DNA of 47,764 nucleotides from Chloroflexota bacterium (GCA_016183425.1 JACPEP010000013.1:1-47764); one strand, 5' to 3'. Counted from the stretch's first letter, positions 35,548 through 44,637 are shown. The notes: generated by a model from the sequence alone, not told the origin. A program made the numbers and translations.

Positions 35548-37437
35548 TCATCTTACTCCTACGATTAAGTACACCGCCAGCATCACCAGCACCCCAAAGA
35601 AAATGGCCACCCCATAGCTTTGGGCCTGTCCAGATTGCACCTGGCGTAACTCCTGTCCCGTCTTCATCGTCACCCAAGCGACTCTGTTAACGGCGCCGTC
35701 CACCACGTAGCGGTCGAAAACATCGGTGATGCGACACAGGCCCAAGAGGATGCTGTCTAATATCTTCTGGTACAACTCGTCCATCCAGTACTTATTGAAG
35801 ACCAAGGAGTGGAGGGGGGACAGGGCGTGGGTCACTGTCTCGGCGGAGAGCCATCGGGCGCCATATATGGCGTAGGCCGAGAAGATTCCCAGCGCTGATA
35901 CCAAGATGGAGACCCCGGCTATGGTGTAGTTCAGACCGGCAAAGTGGGCCTCCGGCTCCAGAAAGCGGGTAAAGTCTCCGTTCAGGTTCACTAGCCCGGA
36001 GACTATGGATGGTATCGCCAAAAGTACCAAGGGGAGGATCATGACCCACGGCGATTCGCGGGGCGCGCCATGGGCACCATGACTGCTGTGGGCGGGCGCT
36101 GCGCCCCGGTAGCTGCCGCCGTAGACGATAAAGGCGAGGCGGAACATATAAAAAGCGGTCATGAAAGCGGCTGCCAGGCCAAGGGCAAAAAGGAGGTATT
36201 GGCCGGAGTCAAGGGCATCGGTGAGAACCTCGTCCTTGCTCCAGAAACCGGAGAAGGGCGGTATCCCGGAGATGCTCAGAGCGGCGATAAGGAACGTAAA
36301 GAAAGATATGGGCATGGTGCGACGAAGGCCTCCCATGCCGCGAATGTCGTAGGTGCCTGTGGCGTGGCTGGCACTCCCTGCCCCCAGGAACAGCAGAGCC
36401 TTGAAGAAGGCGTGGTTCATGAGGTGGAAGATGCCCGCGCTTAGTCCCCCCACCCCTAATCCCAGCATCATATACCCCAACTGGCTCACCGTGGAGTAGG
36501 CCAGCACCCGCTTGTAGTCGAACATTACCAGCCCCATGGTGGCGGCGAAGAAAGCGGTAAACCCTCCGATGACGGCCACTATGGTCAAGGCTTGGGGAGA
36601 GTGCTCGAAGAGGGGAAAGAGACGAGCTACCAAGAATACGCCGGCGGCCACCATGGTGGCGGCGTGGATGAGGGCGCTCACCGGGGTGGGGCCTTCCATG
36701 GCGTCGGGGAGCCATACATGGAGGGGGAACTGAGCCGATTTCCCCGCCGCCCCGGAGAAGACCCCCAAAAGCACCCACGTGAGAAGGGGCAGCCCCAAAA
36801 GTCCCGCTTTACTGAGCAGCTCCACGTTTTGAGAGAGGAAAAGCTCTCTAATGGATAGCGTGCCTGTGTTAGCGAAGATTAATAGAATGGCCAAAAGAAA
36901 GCCGAAGTCTCCCAGGCGGGTAACGATGAAGGCCTTCTTGGCCGCTGCTGCCGCCGAGGGCCGCTCAAACCAGAAGCCGATGAGGAGGTAAGAGCAGAGA
37001 CCCACCATCTCCCAGAAGACGTAGAGAACCAGCAGGTTGTCTGCCATAACCAGACCTAGCATCGAGGTAGTAAAGAGGGACATGAAAGCGAAGTAGCGGG
37101 AGTAGCCTCTGTCCCCGTGCATAAACTCCAGGGAGTAAAACTGAACCATCAGGCTTACACCAGTGACCACAATGAGCATTACCGCGGTGAGGCTATCTAT
37201 CATGAGGCCCACGGACAGGCTGAAGTTACCTACCGTGAGCCAGGCAATCTGGGGGATGCTTAAGGCCTTCTCCGTCGTCCCCATCACTTTTATCAGTGCA
37301 ATAATAGACACAATTAGAGAGCCGCCGATGGCGGCCACGGTGACGTAGCCACACCATCGGGGGTAGGGGCGGAGAACGAAGACGATGAGAGCGAAGGATG
37401 TGAGGGGTAGGAAGAATATGAGCCACTCTGCGGCCAT
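35548..37437 (-). CDS. nuoL: NADH-quinone oxidoreductase subunit L
   Basis: The 629-residue protein is the distal antiporter-like subunit with the long C-terminal lateral helix. Characteristic runs are FWEMVGLCSYLLIGFWFERP and FPLHVWLPDAMEGPTPVSAL, with AGVFLVARLFPLF after it. ATG 37437 lies two bases after the stop of the small upstream gene, with TGAGGAAG as ribosome site. Its length is normal for the family (about 610-650). Confidence 0.95.
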   Translation of the reverse strand: MAAEWLIFFLPLTSFALIVFVLRPYPRWCGYVTVAAIGGSLIVSIIALIKVMGTTEKALSIPQIAWLTVGNFSLSVGLMIDSLTAVMLIVVTGVSLMVQFYSLEFMHGDRGYSRYFAFMSLFTTSMLGLVMADNLLVLYVFWEMVGLCSYLLIGFWFERPSAAAAAKKAFIVTRLGDFGFLLAILLIFANTGTLSIRELFLSQNVELLSKAGLLGLPLLTWVLLGVFSGAAGKSAQFPLHVWLPDAMEGPTPVSALIHAATMVAAGVFLVARLFPLFEHSPQALTIVAVIGGFTAFFAATMGLVMFDYKRVLAYSTVSQLGYMMLGLGVGGLSAGIFHLMNHAFFKALLFLGAGSASHATGTYDIRGMGGLRRTMPISFFTFLIAALSISGIPPFSGFWSKDEVLTDALDSGQYLLFALGLAAAFMTAFYMFRLAFIVYGGSYRGAAPAHSSHGAHGAPRESPWVMILPLVLLAIPSIVSGLVNLNGDFTRFLEPEAHFAGLNYTIAGVSILVSALGIFSAYAIYGARWLSAETVTHALSPLHSLVFNKYWMDELYQKILDSILLGLCRITDVFDRYVVDGAVNRVAWVTMKTGQELRQVQSGQAQSYGVAIFFGVLVMLAVYLIVGVR

Positions 37438-37439
37438 AA

Positions 37440-37634
37440 CTATATCTTCCTCAACGCCTCGGCAGCTACGTGGGACTTCTGTTCTGGGATGTAGATGAGG
37501 CGGGCGGCAGCGTCTCCCATTCCTGCCTCATCCGGGGCCACCAGGATGCGCATGGGCACCCCCTCGCTCTCCAGAAGCTCCTTCCACATATCGGCCATGA
37601 TAACATTGGGCACGCGCCGGAAGAGAATCCACAT
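37440..37634 (-). CDS. Small DUF2007-like protein inside the complex I operon
   Basis: The 64-residue frame has the pattern of DUF2007 (putative signal-transducing) proteins: an opening WILFRRVPNVIMADMWKELL, a strand (PMRILVAPDE) and a closing VxxPEQKSHVAAEALRK helix. It has a ribosome site (AAGGGG) in the end of nuoK and ends two bases before nuoL, so it is translated with the operon. It is not a known complex I subunit; its role there is unknown. No membrane span or metal motif is visible. Confidence 0.65.
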   Translation of the reverse strand: MWILFRRVPNVIMADMWKELLESEGVPMRILVAPDEAGMGDAAARLIYIPEQKSHVAAEALRKI

Positions 37635-37643
37635 CTTTTGGCG

Positions 37644-37955
37644 TTACCCCTTTAGGAGATCCATCTCATCCACGTGAACGGTGGCCCGGCTGCGATAGAT
37701 GCCGATGATGATGGCCAACCCCAATGCCGCCTCTCCTGCCGCCACCGTGATAACGAAGATGGCGAAAACCTGACCGGTGAGGAGGGTGGGAGTGACATAG
37801 CGGGAAAGGGCGACGAAGGTGACGTTGACTGCGTTGAACATGATCTCAATTGACATAAGGATAGCAACGGCATTGCGCCGCGAAAGGGCGCCGTAAAACC
37901 CGATGGCGAAGAGAATGGCCCCTAAGACTAGATAGTGCTCCAATTGTACGCTCAA
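37644..37955 (-). CDS. nuoK: NADH-quinone oxidoreductase subunit K
   Basis: The 103-residue, three-span subunit has the conserved glutamates in the second and third spans (MSIEIMFNAVNV and TVAAGEAALGLAI). It starts at TTG 37955, eight bases after AAGGAG at the end of nuoJ. It is normal in length and part of the membrane arm next to NuoJ and NuoN. Confidence 0.94.
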   Translation of the reverse strand: MSVQLEHYLVLGAILFAIGFYGALSRRNAVAILMSIEIMFNAVNVTFVALSRYVTPTLLTGQVFAIFVITVAAGEAALGLAIIIGIYRSRATVHVDEMDLLKG

Positions 37956-37960
37956 GGCCC

Positions 37961-38446
37961 TTACTCCTTGCCCATCACAAAGGCCCCCATCATGGCCACC
38001 AGAAGCAGCACTCCGGCTACCTCAAAGGCCAGGACGTACCGATTGATGAGGGCGTCAGCGATAGCGGTGGTCGTCTCTGGCAAGGGCAGCTCTTTGCTTA
38101 AGGGCCACTGAGCACTGAGAAGAATGAAGGCTATCCCCACGGCGAAAAGAACTGCCAGCAGCAGCACCGGCCCGGCGATACGGTTAGCGGGGTTCCCCTG
38201 GGACGCCTCGCGGGTGAGCATAATGGCAAATATGGTCAGGATGGCGATGGCTCCGGCATAGATCAGTACCTGCACTGCAGCCAGAAAATCCGCCTCCAGG
38301 GTAACGAAGAGACCGGCAACCCCGGCGAAGGAGAGCACGAGAAAAAGGGCAGCGTGGAACAAGTTGCGCACAGAGACAACCCCTACGGCCGCTATCACCG
38401 TTATCGCTGCCATAACCCAGAAGGCGATGGTCAGGCCGTCAGGCAT
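37961..38446 (-). CDS. nuoJ: NADH-quinone oxidoreductase subunit J
   Basis: The 161-residue membrane subunit has the typical NuoJ third span YAGAIAILTIFAIMLT and the preceding LEADFLAAVQVLIY. ATG 38446 overlaps the end of nuoH by 8 bases. In almost all complex I clusters nuoI lies between nuoH and nuoJ; here the overlap leaves no room for it. Confidence 0.94.
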   Translation of the reverse strand: MPDGLTIAFWVMAAITVIAAVGVVSVRNLFHAALFLVLSFAGVAGLFVTLEADFLAAVQVLIYAGAIAILTIFAIMLTREASQGNPANRIAGPVLLLAVLFAVGIAFILLSAQWPLSKELPLPETTTAIADALINRYVLAFEVAGVLLLVAMMGAFVMGKE

Positions 38447-39680
38447 CAGGTGCCTCCACTAGCGGAGATGGAGCGGCTATCCATTTGGCTCCCAGGAGGC
38501 GCGCCCAGCCCACGATCAAAACCACTGTCAGGGAAAAGTTGATCACCACTAGGAGGGGGATGGCTAAGGGTGGCGGCGCCGCTGTATTCTCCCATACCAG
38601 GATCTCAAGGCCCGTGATGAATACGTTTGCCAGGGCCAGCGGGAGGAGAAACTTCCAGGCGAAAGCCATGAGCTGGTCGATGCGCAGGCGAGGGAAGGTG
38701 GCTCTGAGCCACACCAGGACGAAGAACAAGAAGTATATCTTTCCGATGAACCAGGCCCATGGCGGCACGATCCGGTTCAGCCACCACAGCCCGGTGGCCT
38801 CGGCGATGCGGTCCAGCCAGGGCACGCTGGACCAGCCGCCCAGGAAGAGGGTGGTGATGACAGCGGCTACTGCCAGTGAGTTGGTATACTCGGCGGCGTA
38901 GAAGAGGCTGAACTTCATGCCGCTGTACTCGGTGTGGTAGCCGGCCACGATTTCCGACTCCGCCTCCATAATGTCCATAGGGGTGCGGTTCAACTCAGAG
39001 ACAGCACAGACGAAGAAGAGAAGAAAGCCCAAGGGTTGCAGGAGGAGGAACCACGCCCCACTTTCTATCTGTGCCTCTACGATACGGCTCATTTGGAGAG
39101 AGCCGGCCAGGAGGACAACGCCTACCACAGACAGAACCATGGGAATTTCGTAGCTTACCATCTGGGCTACCGCCCTCATGGCTCCCAGAAGGGAGAACTT
39201 GTTATTAGAGGACCAACCGGCCATGAAGACTACGATGGCGCTCAAAGAGGACAGGGCTATGATGTAAAGAAGCCCCACGTTAAGGTCGCTCAACACCATG
39301 CCCGGTGCAAAGGGGAATACAGCATAGACCATGATGGCGGGAACGAAGGTGGCTATGGGAGCCAGCCAGAAGACCCACTTATCGGCGGCGGCCGGCGTTG
39401 TCGCTTCTTTGGCCAGCACCTTTATGGCATCGGCTATGGGCTGGAGAAGGCCGAAAGGCCCCACCCGATTGGGTCCCCAGCGGATCTGAAAACGGCCGAT
39501 GACCCGCCGCTCAATCCAGATGACGGCCAACTGGCTGGGAACCATAAAGGCGAAAATGGCGATGACTCCCATGAGGAAGGTTACCAGGTAGACAACCCAG
39601 GGAGCCATTATCCCTTCTAAGGCGTTGATGATAACGCGGCTAATGTTAGAGGGGTTGTAGACATAGTCCCAGGGGCCCAC
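38439..39680 (-). CDS. nuoH: NADH-quinone oxidoreductase subunit H
   Basis: The 413-residue quinone-site membrane subunit shows WIERRVIGRFQIRWGPNRVG, the E-channel segment EAESEIVAGYHTEYSGMKF and the C-terminal span around FVLVWLRATFPRLRIDQLM. The start is GTG 39680, whose first base is the last base of the nuoD TAG stop; the ribosome site GGGGGAGG lies in the end of nuoD. A longer in-frame extension to 39911 is only nuoD read in another frame. The C-terminus overlaps nuoJ. Confidence 0.94.
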   Translation of the reverse strand: MGPWDYVYNPSNISRVIINALEGIMAPWVVYLVTFLMGVIAIFAFMVPSQLAVIWIERRVIGRFQIRWGPNRVGPFGLLQPIADAIKVLAKEATTPAAADKWVFWLAPIATFVPAIMVYAVFPFAPGMVLSDLNVGLLYIIALSSLSAIVVFMAGWSSNNKFSLLGAMRAVAQMVSYEIPMVLSVVGVVLLAGSLQMSRIVEAQIESGAWFLLLQPLGFLLFFVCAVSELNRTPMDIMEAESEIVAGYHTEYSGMKFSLFYAAEYTNSLAVAAVITTLFLGGWSSVPWLDRIAEATGLWWLNRIVPPWAWFIGKIYFLFFVLVWLRATFPRLRIDQLMAFAWKFLLPLALANVFITGLEILVWENTAAPPPLAIPLLVVINFSLTVVLIVGWARLLGAKWIAAPSPLVEAPDA

Positions 39681-40783
39681 TAACGATCTACCTCCCCCAG
39701 CACGATGTCGATGCTTCCCAGGATAACCACAGAGTCGGCCACCTTGTAGCCGCGCATCATCTGGGCCAAGGCAGTGAGGTTGATGAGAGAGGGGGGGCGC
39801 ACTTTGAAGCGATAGGGCGATATGGAATTGTCGCTTACCAGGTAAAAACCCAGCTCGCCTCGCGGCGATTCCACGTGGGCGTAAGCCTCCCCTTTGGGGG
39901 GACGATACCATTGAGGGAGGGAAACCCGCACCGTGCCTTCAGGTATCTGAGCCAGGGCCTGTTCCAAGATACGGACGCTCTGCTTCATCTCCTGCAGGCG
40001 CACCCAGAAACGATCGTAGCAATCCCCTTGGATGCCAACTGGGATATCGAAGTCAAAACGATCGTAGACGCAATAAGGGTCGGCCTTACGGATGTCCCAC
40101 TTCACCCCACTTCCCCGGAGCACAGGGCCGGAGGCAGAGGCGTTAATGGCTAAGTTCCGCGGTAAGATCCCCACTCCTTTGGTGCGCACCAGAAAGATTT
40201 CGTTTTCCACCAGGAGTTGCTCGTAATCTTTGATGCGGCTGGGCAGCTCCGCCACCAACGCTTTGGCTCGAGGCAGAAACTCCGGAGGCAGGTCTAGTCG
40301 CACACCGCCAATGCGCATGTAGTTATAGGTCAAGCGGTGGCCGCTAGCCATCTCGAATAGGTCAATTATCCTCTCCCGCTCCCGGAACATGTACATGAGA
40401 GGGCTGTGCCAGGCCCCGCAATCGTTGATGAAGGTGCCCAGAGCCATGCAGTGGCTGGCGATGCGCTGGAATTCGGCCATGATGACTCGTATGTACTGGG
40501 CTCGCTCAGGCACCGGGATGCCCCCCAGTTTCTCTGCTGCCAGGACGTAAGCCAGGTTTCCTGTCATGGAGGCCAGGTAGTCCATACGGTCGGTGAAGGG
40601 AATGTTCTGAGTGTAGGTTCGCTCCTCAGCCAGCTTTTCCACCCCCCGGTGGAGGTAACCCATGACCGGCTCCACGTCCACCACCTGCTCTCCGTCCAGG
40701 GTCATGCGCATGCGGAAGACGCCGTGGGTACTGGGGTGCTGAGGACCGAAGTTGACGATTAACGGTTCAGTCTTCAGCGCCAT
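39680..40783 (-). CDS. nuoD: NADH-quinone oxidoreductase subunit D (49 kDa type)
   Basis: The 367-residue protein is complete: [13 protein letters not shown] near the N-terminus with the quinone-site His, [11 protein letters not shown], NRxxxS-like MSGNLA-type segment, and the C-terminal [12 protein letters not shown] that ends almost every NuoD. It forms the quinone-binding pocket together with NuoB, which is not in this cluster. ATG 40783 overlaps the nuoC stop by 17 bases. Confidence 0.95.
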   Translation of the reverse strand: MALKTEPLIVNFGPQHPSTHGVFRMRMTLDGEQVVDVEPVMGYLHRGVEKLAEERTYTQNIPFTDRMDYLASMTGNLAYVLAAEKLGGIPVPERAQYIRVIMAEFQRIASHCMALGTFINDCGAWHSPLMYMFRERERIIDLFEMASGHRLTYNYMRIGGVRLDLPPEFLPRAKALVAELPSRIKDYEQLLVENEIFLVRTKGVGILPRNLAINASASGPVLRGSGVKWDIRKADPYCVYDRFDFDIPVGIQGDCYDRFWVRLQEMKQSVRILEQALAQIPEGTVRVSLPQWYRPPKGEAYAHVESPRGELGFYLVSDNSISPYRFKVRPPSLINLTALAQMMRGYKVADSVVILGSIDIVLGEVDR

Positions 40784-41264
40784 ACTCTACCACGCTTCCT
40801 CTCAACTCTATTTTGGAGGGGCGAAGGACGTAGTCTTTACGTAAAGGATGGCCGTGAAAACCGTTCCAGGTGAGGAGACGCTTAAGATTGGGGTGGCCGA
40901 CAAAGTGGATCCCCATAAGGTCATAGGCTTCTCGCTCCTGGAGGTCGGCCCCCAGCCATACCGAGGTCACCGAAGGTACTTGGGGGTCTTCCCGGTCATA
41001 ACAGCGAACCTTGAGCACAGCGCTGTGATTGTGCTTAATAGAAAGCAGGTGATAGACTACTTCCAGGTAATCCAGGTAGTCCACACTGCTGATGCAAGCC
41101 AGATAGTTCATATCCAGGGTGGGATTATCTTTTAGAAAGCGGCTCACCTCCAGCCAGGCCTCTTTGTCCATCACCACCGCTTCCCCTTCCACTGTCACTG
41201 CCGTATCCGGAAACTGGGCCTGGATATAGCCGGCCAGCCGCTGAGGAGGCAAGGGGGCGGTCAT
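40767..41264 (-). CDS. nuoC: NADH-quinone oxidoreductase subunit C (30 kDa type)
   Basis: From ATG 41264 ([14 protein letters not shown]) the product is 165 residues and contains the family signature in [19 protein letters not shown] followed by KRLLTW and HPLRKDY. A longer frame to 41363 only overlaps nuoA. It begins 10 bases after the nuoA stop with a weak ribosome site (GGAAATGAG). nuoB, which normally separates nuoA and nuoC, is missing, so nuoC follows nuoA directly. Confidence 0.92.
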   Translation of the reverse strand: MTAPLPPQRLAGYIQAQFPDTAVTVEGEAVVMDKEAWLEVSRFLKDNPTLDMNYLACISSVDYLDYLEVVYHLLSIKHNHSAVLKVRCYDREDPQVPSVTSVWLGADLQEREAYDLMGIHFVGHPNLKRLLTWNGFHGHPLRKDYVLRPSKIELRGSVVEYGAED

Positions 41265-41274
41265 GGATGATGGC

Positions 41275-41655
41275 TCATTTCCACTCCAGGCCCTCTTTTT
41301 TCCAGTCGTAGACCAGGCCCACAACCAAAACCAGGATGAAAAGCAGCACGGCCAGAAAGCCAAAAAGCTTCAACTGCCGGATAGCTACCGCCCAGGGATA
41401 AAGGAAGATTACTTCTACATCGAAAACGACAAAAAGCAAGGCCACAAAGTAGTACCGGAAGTTGAACTGCACCCAGGCAGGCCCCACCGTCTCTATCCCG
41501 CATTCAAAGGTGGTTCCTTTTATGGGGTTAGGACGGTCGGGGCGCATACGCAGTTTGCTCAGCAGGTAGGAGGTGACGATAGCGCCTATTGGGAAAAGGA
41601 TAGCTACAAAAAAAAGTAAACCTACAAAGCCAAACTCCCCGAGCAAAAGGGCCAT
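41275..41655 (-). CDS. nuoA: NADH-quinone oxidoreductase subunit A
   Basis: The 126-residue, three-span subunit is recognised by KGTTFECGIETVG (with the conserved Cys of the loop that lines the quinone cavity), FNFRYYFVALLFVVFDVEV and FLYPWAV. It is the first gene of the cluster, 25 bases after the predicted -10 box. The AGAAAGG before ATG 41655 abuts the start codon, so initiation a few codons later (TTG) is possible. Confidence 0.94.
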   Translation of the reverse strand: MALLLGEFGFVGLLFFVAILFPIGAIVTSYLLSKLRMRPDRPNPIKGTTFECGIETVGPAWVQFNFRYYFVALLFVVFDVEVIFLYPWAVAIRQLKLFGFLAVLLFILVLVVGLVYDWKKEGLEWK

Positions 41656-41679
41656 CCTTTCTGCGTGAAGTTGGGCACT

Positions 41680-41709
41680 AGTATAACATAGCCCTTAAAG
41701 CCTGTGCAA
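41680..41709 (-). promoter_or_regulatory. Sigma-70-type promoter of the complex I operon
   Basis: On the minus strand TTGCAC (41709-41704) and TATACT (41685-41680) are 18 bases apart, just upstream of nuoA. The short gaps and overlaps downstream suggest that nuoA through nuoN is one transcript from here. Confidence 0.55.
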
Positions 41710-41744
41710 GGGTTTTCCGCTAGAGCCATCTGTGGGGTATTCCA

Positions 41745-41828
41745 TCTATTTTCAATATTACGCCCAATGTCCCGCCTGAAGCCGGTGGCGATGGTGGTGC
41801 CTTAGGGATATGAAGGGTGATTTCCCAT
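41745..41828 (-). pseudogene. Decayed fragment of a DUF3052-like gene
   Basis: Read on the minus strand in the matching frame, the segment gives SYP-stop-GTTIATGFRRDIGR, clearly related to SYPKGTAIATDLKRDIVR of the intact gene at 43495-43875. About 50 bases align at nucleotide level with scattered substitutions, including the stop. It lies between nuoA and the MATE gene. Confidence 0.6.
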
Positions 41829-41862
41829 GCTGATAGATCGAAGACTTGGGGATACCAAGAAT

Positions 41863-43266
41863 TCAATGGACTTGCTCTTGAGAGAAGATTCGTATGTGAA
41901 GCCAGCGTCCCCAAAAGAAGTATGGGATGTATATGACAACTCTGGCTGCCATGGAGATTACGACGGCCCAGGCTACTCCGAACTCTTCCAGGGGTGTGGA
42001 GCGTGATAGCAGGAGGGCCAGCGGCTGTTGAACTAACCACATAGTGGCCAACGATACTACCATGGGCATGATGGTATCACCGGCGGTTTGGAAGGACTGC
42101 ATGAATACCTGAGTGACGCCCATGGTGAGGAATCCAAATACTAGGATTCGTAGCCAGCTCTGGGCCAAAGAGAGCCACTGCGGGTCCTCATTGAAGATGG
42201 AGAGGAAGTTACCGGGGAAAGTGAGCAGCAAGGCACCCAAAATACTTTGGATAAAAAGGACATAGCCAACTGCCCAAAGGACCGTCTGTCGGCTCCGCTC
42301 CGGCTTCCGTGCTCCCAGATTCTGTCCCGCAATGATCCCAGAAGCCTGGCCAAACCCCTGACTACCCATGTTTGAGAACATTTCCACACGCCGCGTCAGG
42401 GTGTAAGCAGCCAAGGTGTAGTCCCCAAAGGGCGCTACCAACCCTACCAGGATTAACTGCGAGAGCGCCCGCTCCGTTTGATTAACGGCGGCCGGCCCGC
42501 CCAGCTTGAGAAGTCGCACCATTATTCCCCAATCCACACGAAAGTCCTGAAGTTTCAGATGAATACGAGAGGTTCCTCTAAAAAGGATAACAAGGAGCAT
42601 GGCCAGAGCAAGACTATGAGCAACGATGTTCGCTACCGCAGCGCCAGCCAGTCCTAAGGCAGGAAAACCCAGCCAACCGAATACTAGGATGGGACTCAGC
42701 GTGATGTGGACGATTCGCGCCAGAATAGTAGATTTCATGGGTGTTAGACTATCGCCGCTGGCGGCCAAAGCGTTACCGCTAAGATTCTGCAACCCCACGG
42801 CCAGTTGTCCCACAAACTGGATACGCATGTACAGGGCCCCTTGGGCGATGACCGCGTCCGATACGTTCAGAATGCGGAGCAGAGGTTCGGTGAAAAAGAC
42901 GCCTATAAAAGCGAACAGCAACGCCACGAGGAAGGTCAGGATGGCCGCTTGAAAAACGATGAGGTTCGCCAGAGGAATATTTCGCATGCCCATAGCTCGG
43001 GCAACCATGGCCCGCATTCCAGTGTCTAGGCCTAGTCGGGCGGTGAAAGTCATCTGGACATATTGCTGCGCGACGCCCAACCCGGCCAGTGTCTGGTAGC
43101 CTATGTGGCCCGCCCAAACCAGATCCGCCATCCAGTCCACCACTCGCATAGCGCCCTCGACCATCTGAGGCCAGGCGAGAAACCACAGATTACGGGGGAT
43201 GGAGCCTGTGGTCAGGTCCTTTGTGACATAGGCAGACTGTTCGCGCGAGCGTCTATCTGTCCCCAT
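41863..43266 (-). CDS. MATE-family multidrug/sodium antiporter
   Basis: The 467-residue protein has 12 hydrophobic spans arranged as two related halves, as in NorM/DinF-type MATE proteins. Typical segments are LAGLGVAQQYVQMTFTARLG in the first half, ALAASGDSLTP before span 5 and QTAGDTIMPMVVSLATMWL near the C-terminus. It should export cationic compounds in exchange for Na+ or H+; the substrate is unknown. It stands alone, divergent in function from the neighbouring complex I genes, on the same strand. Confidence 0.88.
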   Translation of the reverse strand: MGTDRRSREQSAYVTKDLTTGSIPRNLWFLAWPQMVEGAMRVVDWMADLVWAGHIGYQTLAGLGVAQQYVQMTFTARLGLDTGMRAMVARAMGMRNIPLANLIVFQAAILTFLVALLFAFIGVFFTEPLLRILNVSDAVIAQGALYMRIQFVGQLAVGLQNLSGNALAASGDSLTPMKSTILARIVHITLSPILVFGWLGFPALGLAGAAVANIVAHSLALAMLLVILFRGTSRIHLKLQDFRVDWGIMVRLLKLGGPAAVNQTERALSQLILVGLVAPFGDYTLAAYTLTRRVEMFSNMGSQGFGQASGIIAGQNLGARKPERSRQTVLWAVGYVLFIQSILGALLLTFPGNFLSIFNEDPQWLSLAQSWLRILVFGFLTMGVTQVFMQSFQTAGDTIMPMVVSLATMWLVQQPLALLLSRSTPLEEFGVAWAVVISMAARVVIYIPYFFWGRWLHIRIFSQEQVH

Positions 43267-43494
43267 CCTTGCCTCAGGGGCGGGGATGGGGGCTTTGGAG
43301 GCTTCTGTGGGGTCAATTTGTGTACTGATCTTCGTGGCTCAAGTAGTCAAGCCCGTTGGATTAACTAGCGGGATTCCTCATTTAAACCTCTGAAAGAGGC
43401 GTGCTTCGCTTCCCCCCGGTTGCAGCCATTATAGACCACGTTCCGTGGCCGGTCAACCAGCTTCCGAAGTTCAGCTAATACCACGGCCCGCCAG

Positions 43495-43875
43495 TCAGGG
43501 GATCTTGAATCGCAGGGCCGACCAGATGTCGTCGATGGCCACCTGGGTTACCGCTTTCAGTCCGATGTTCTCCGTCACTTCGCGCACGATGTCCCGCTTC
43601 AAATCGGTGGCGATAGCAGTACCCTTGGGATATGATATCCAGAGGATGCCTTCGGGTTTCATGGCTGTCTTAAGGTTGGGTGCTGTGCTCTCAAGTTGGG
43701 CTTTGCTGGCGGCGAAGTAGTGAATGAAGTCGAACTTACCTTCCAGCGCCTCGGCCAGTTGGATGCCCTCAGGAAGCGCCTCCAGGACAGCGCGGTAGCT
43801 ATTGGGGGCGCCAAGGACGATAGCGCGTTGCCCGCTCTTGATGCGGAGTTTGGTGAGGATTTGGCTGGCATTCAT
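43495..43875 (-). CDS. DUF3052-like protein of unknown function
   Basis: The 126-residue protein begins MNASQILTKLRIKSGQRAIV and contains the pattern DFIHYFAASKAQLE followed by KPEGILWISYPKG. This is the DUF3052 arrangement, a Rossmann-like small fold whose role is not established. A strong ribosome site GGGGAGGTAAA precedes ATG 43875. A decayed partial copy lies 1.7 kb away at 41745-41828. Confidence 0.75.
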   Translation of the reverse strand: MNASQILTKLRIKSGQRAIVLGAPNSYRAVLEALPEGIQLAEALEGKFDFIHYFAASKAQLESTAPNLKTAMKPEGILWISYPKGTAIATDLKRDIVREVTENIGLKAVTQVAIDDIWSALRFKIP

Positions 43876-43975
43876 TTTACCTCCCCATGCATCGGCCTTG
43901 TTGGGCTGCTTTTTGAGAAAACGGCATAACGGGGGATGAAAGGCCCTTTATCTATATGTGTCCTCATGTGTCCTC

Positions 43976-44254
43976 TCATCCGCGCCCTACCAGAACCATT
44001 AGAAAAGGGGCCAACCCGACCAGGATTGAGGCCAAGAAAGCGCCCGCCACCGCCATGGGTATATCGATCCCTGCCACCTGGGGTACGAGGGGAAGGAGGG
44101 CGTGGCCGGCATAACTTCCCCCCCATCCTCCCAGTGTACCCGCCACTATGGTGAGGAGGCGACTAGGGGGCAACAGTAAAGGGGCCATGCGGCGGCCCGC
44201 CATCCTGACAAGGATGGCTATGGCGACCAGGATAAAAAGCCCCCCCAGATTCAA
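43976..44254 (-). CDS. Small three-span membrane protein, GlsB/YeaQ-like
   Basis: The 92-residue product has three hydrophobic stretches with glycine-rich helix cores (LTIVAGTLGGWGGSYAGHA and AVAGAFLASILVGL), a pattern resembling GlsB/YeaQ/YmgE transglycosylase-associated proteins, although the similarity is weak. The start is TTG 44254 with a poor ribosome site, so coding status rests on the membrane pattern. It has no clear functional neighbour. Confidence 0.5.
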   Translation of the reverse strand: MNLGGLFILVAIAILVRMAGRRMAPLLLPPSRLLTIVAGTLGGWGGSYAGHALLPLVPQVAGIDIPMAVAGAFLASILVGLAPFLMVLVGRG

Positions 44255-44454
44255 TTTGTCTCTTTGCTATCAGTATCCTATATAATATACTAACCTGTTA
44301 ATAATTAGTGCAGGAATTAGAGCTAGTAAGGGTCTTTCATTTGCCAAGGTAACGTAATCATGGGCACCAGTTTAGCTCCTTGCTTCGGGATGTCAAGGGG
44401 CGCCGGCTAGCCATAATCCGTGGATACGGATTGCTCGCCCACTGGGTGTCTTTC

Positions 44455-44520
44455 CCCTCCTCTGGTGGGAGGGGATTAAGAGGAGGGGGACTACTCACCC
44501 TTACCTAACCCTCAAGGGAG
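44455..44520. repeat. Dispersed intergenic repeat, copy 1, in the 44255-44637 stretch
   Basis: The segment with CTCTGGTGGGAGGGGATTAA followed by a G-rich block and ending in CTCAAGGGAGAG is related to the reverse complement of 47661-47744, which has CTCTGTGGGAGAGGATTAAG and ATCAAGGGAGAGG. It forms imperfect hairpins. Outside this repeat and the infC promoter, 44255-44637 holds nothing recognisable. Confidence 0.6.
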
Positions 44521-44567
44521 AGAGATTTACATAAGAATTCACGGATTATAGTTCGGCGGGGAAACGA

Positions 44568-44596
44568 TTGACGATAATCCAAAGGTGTGCTATATT
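44568..44596 (+). promoter_or_regulatory. Sigma-70-type promoter of infC-rpmI-rplT
   Basis: TTGACG (44568-44573) and TATATT (44591-44596) are 17 bases apart. Transcription would start near 44603, about 35 bases before the infC start, leaving room for the GGGAGG ribosome site but no long L20-binding leader. Confidence 0.6.
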
Positions 44597-44637
44597 GACC
44601 TGCGGAGAACATTCGAATACATGGGAGGTGTGGAAGA

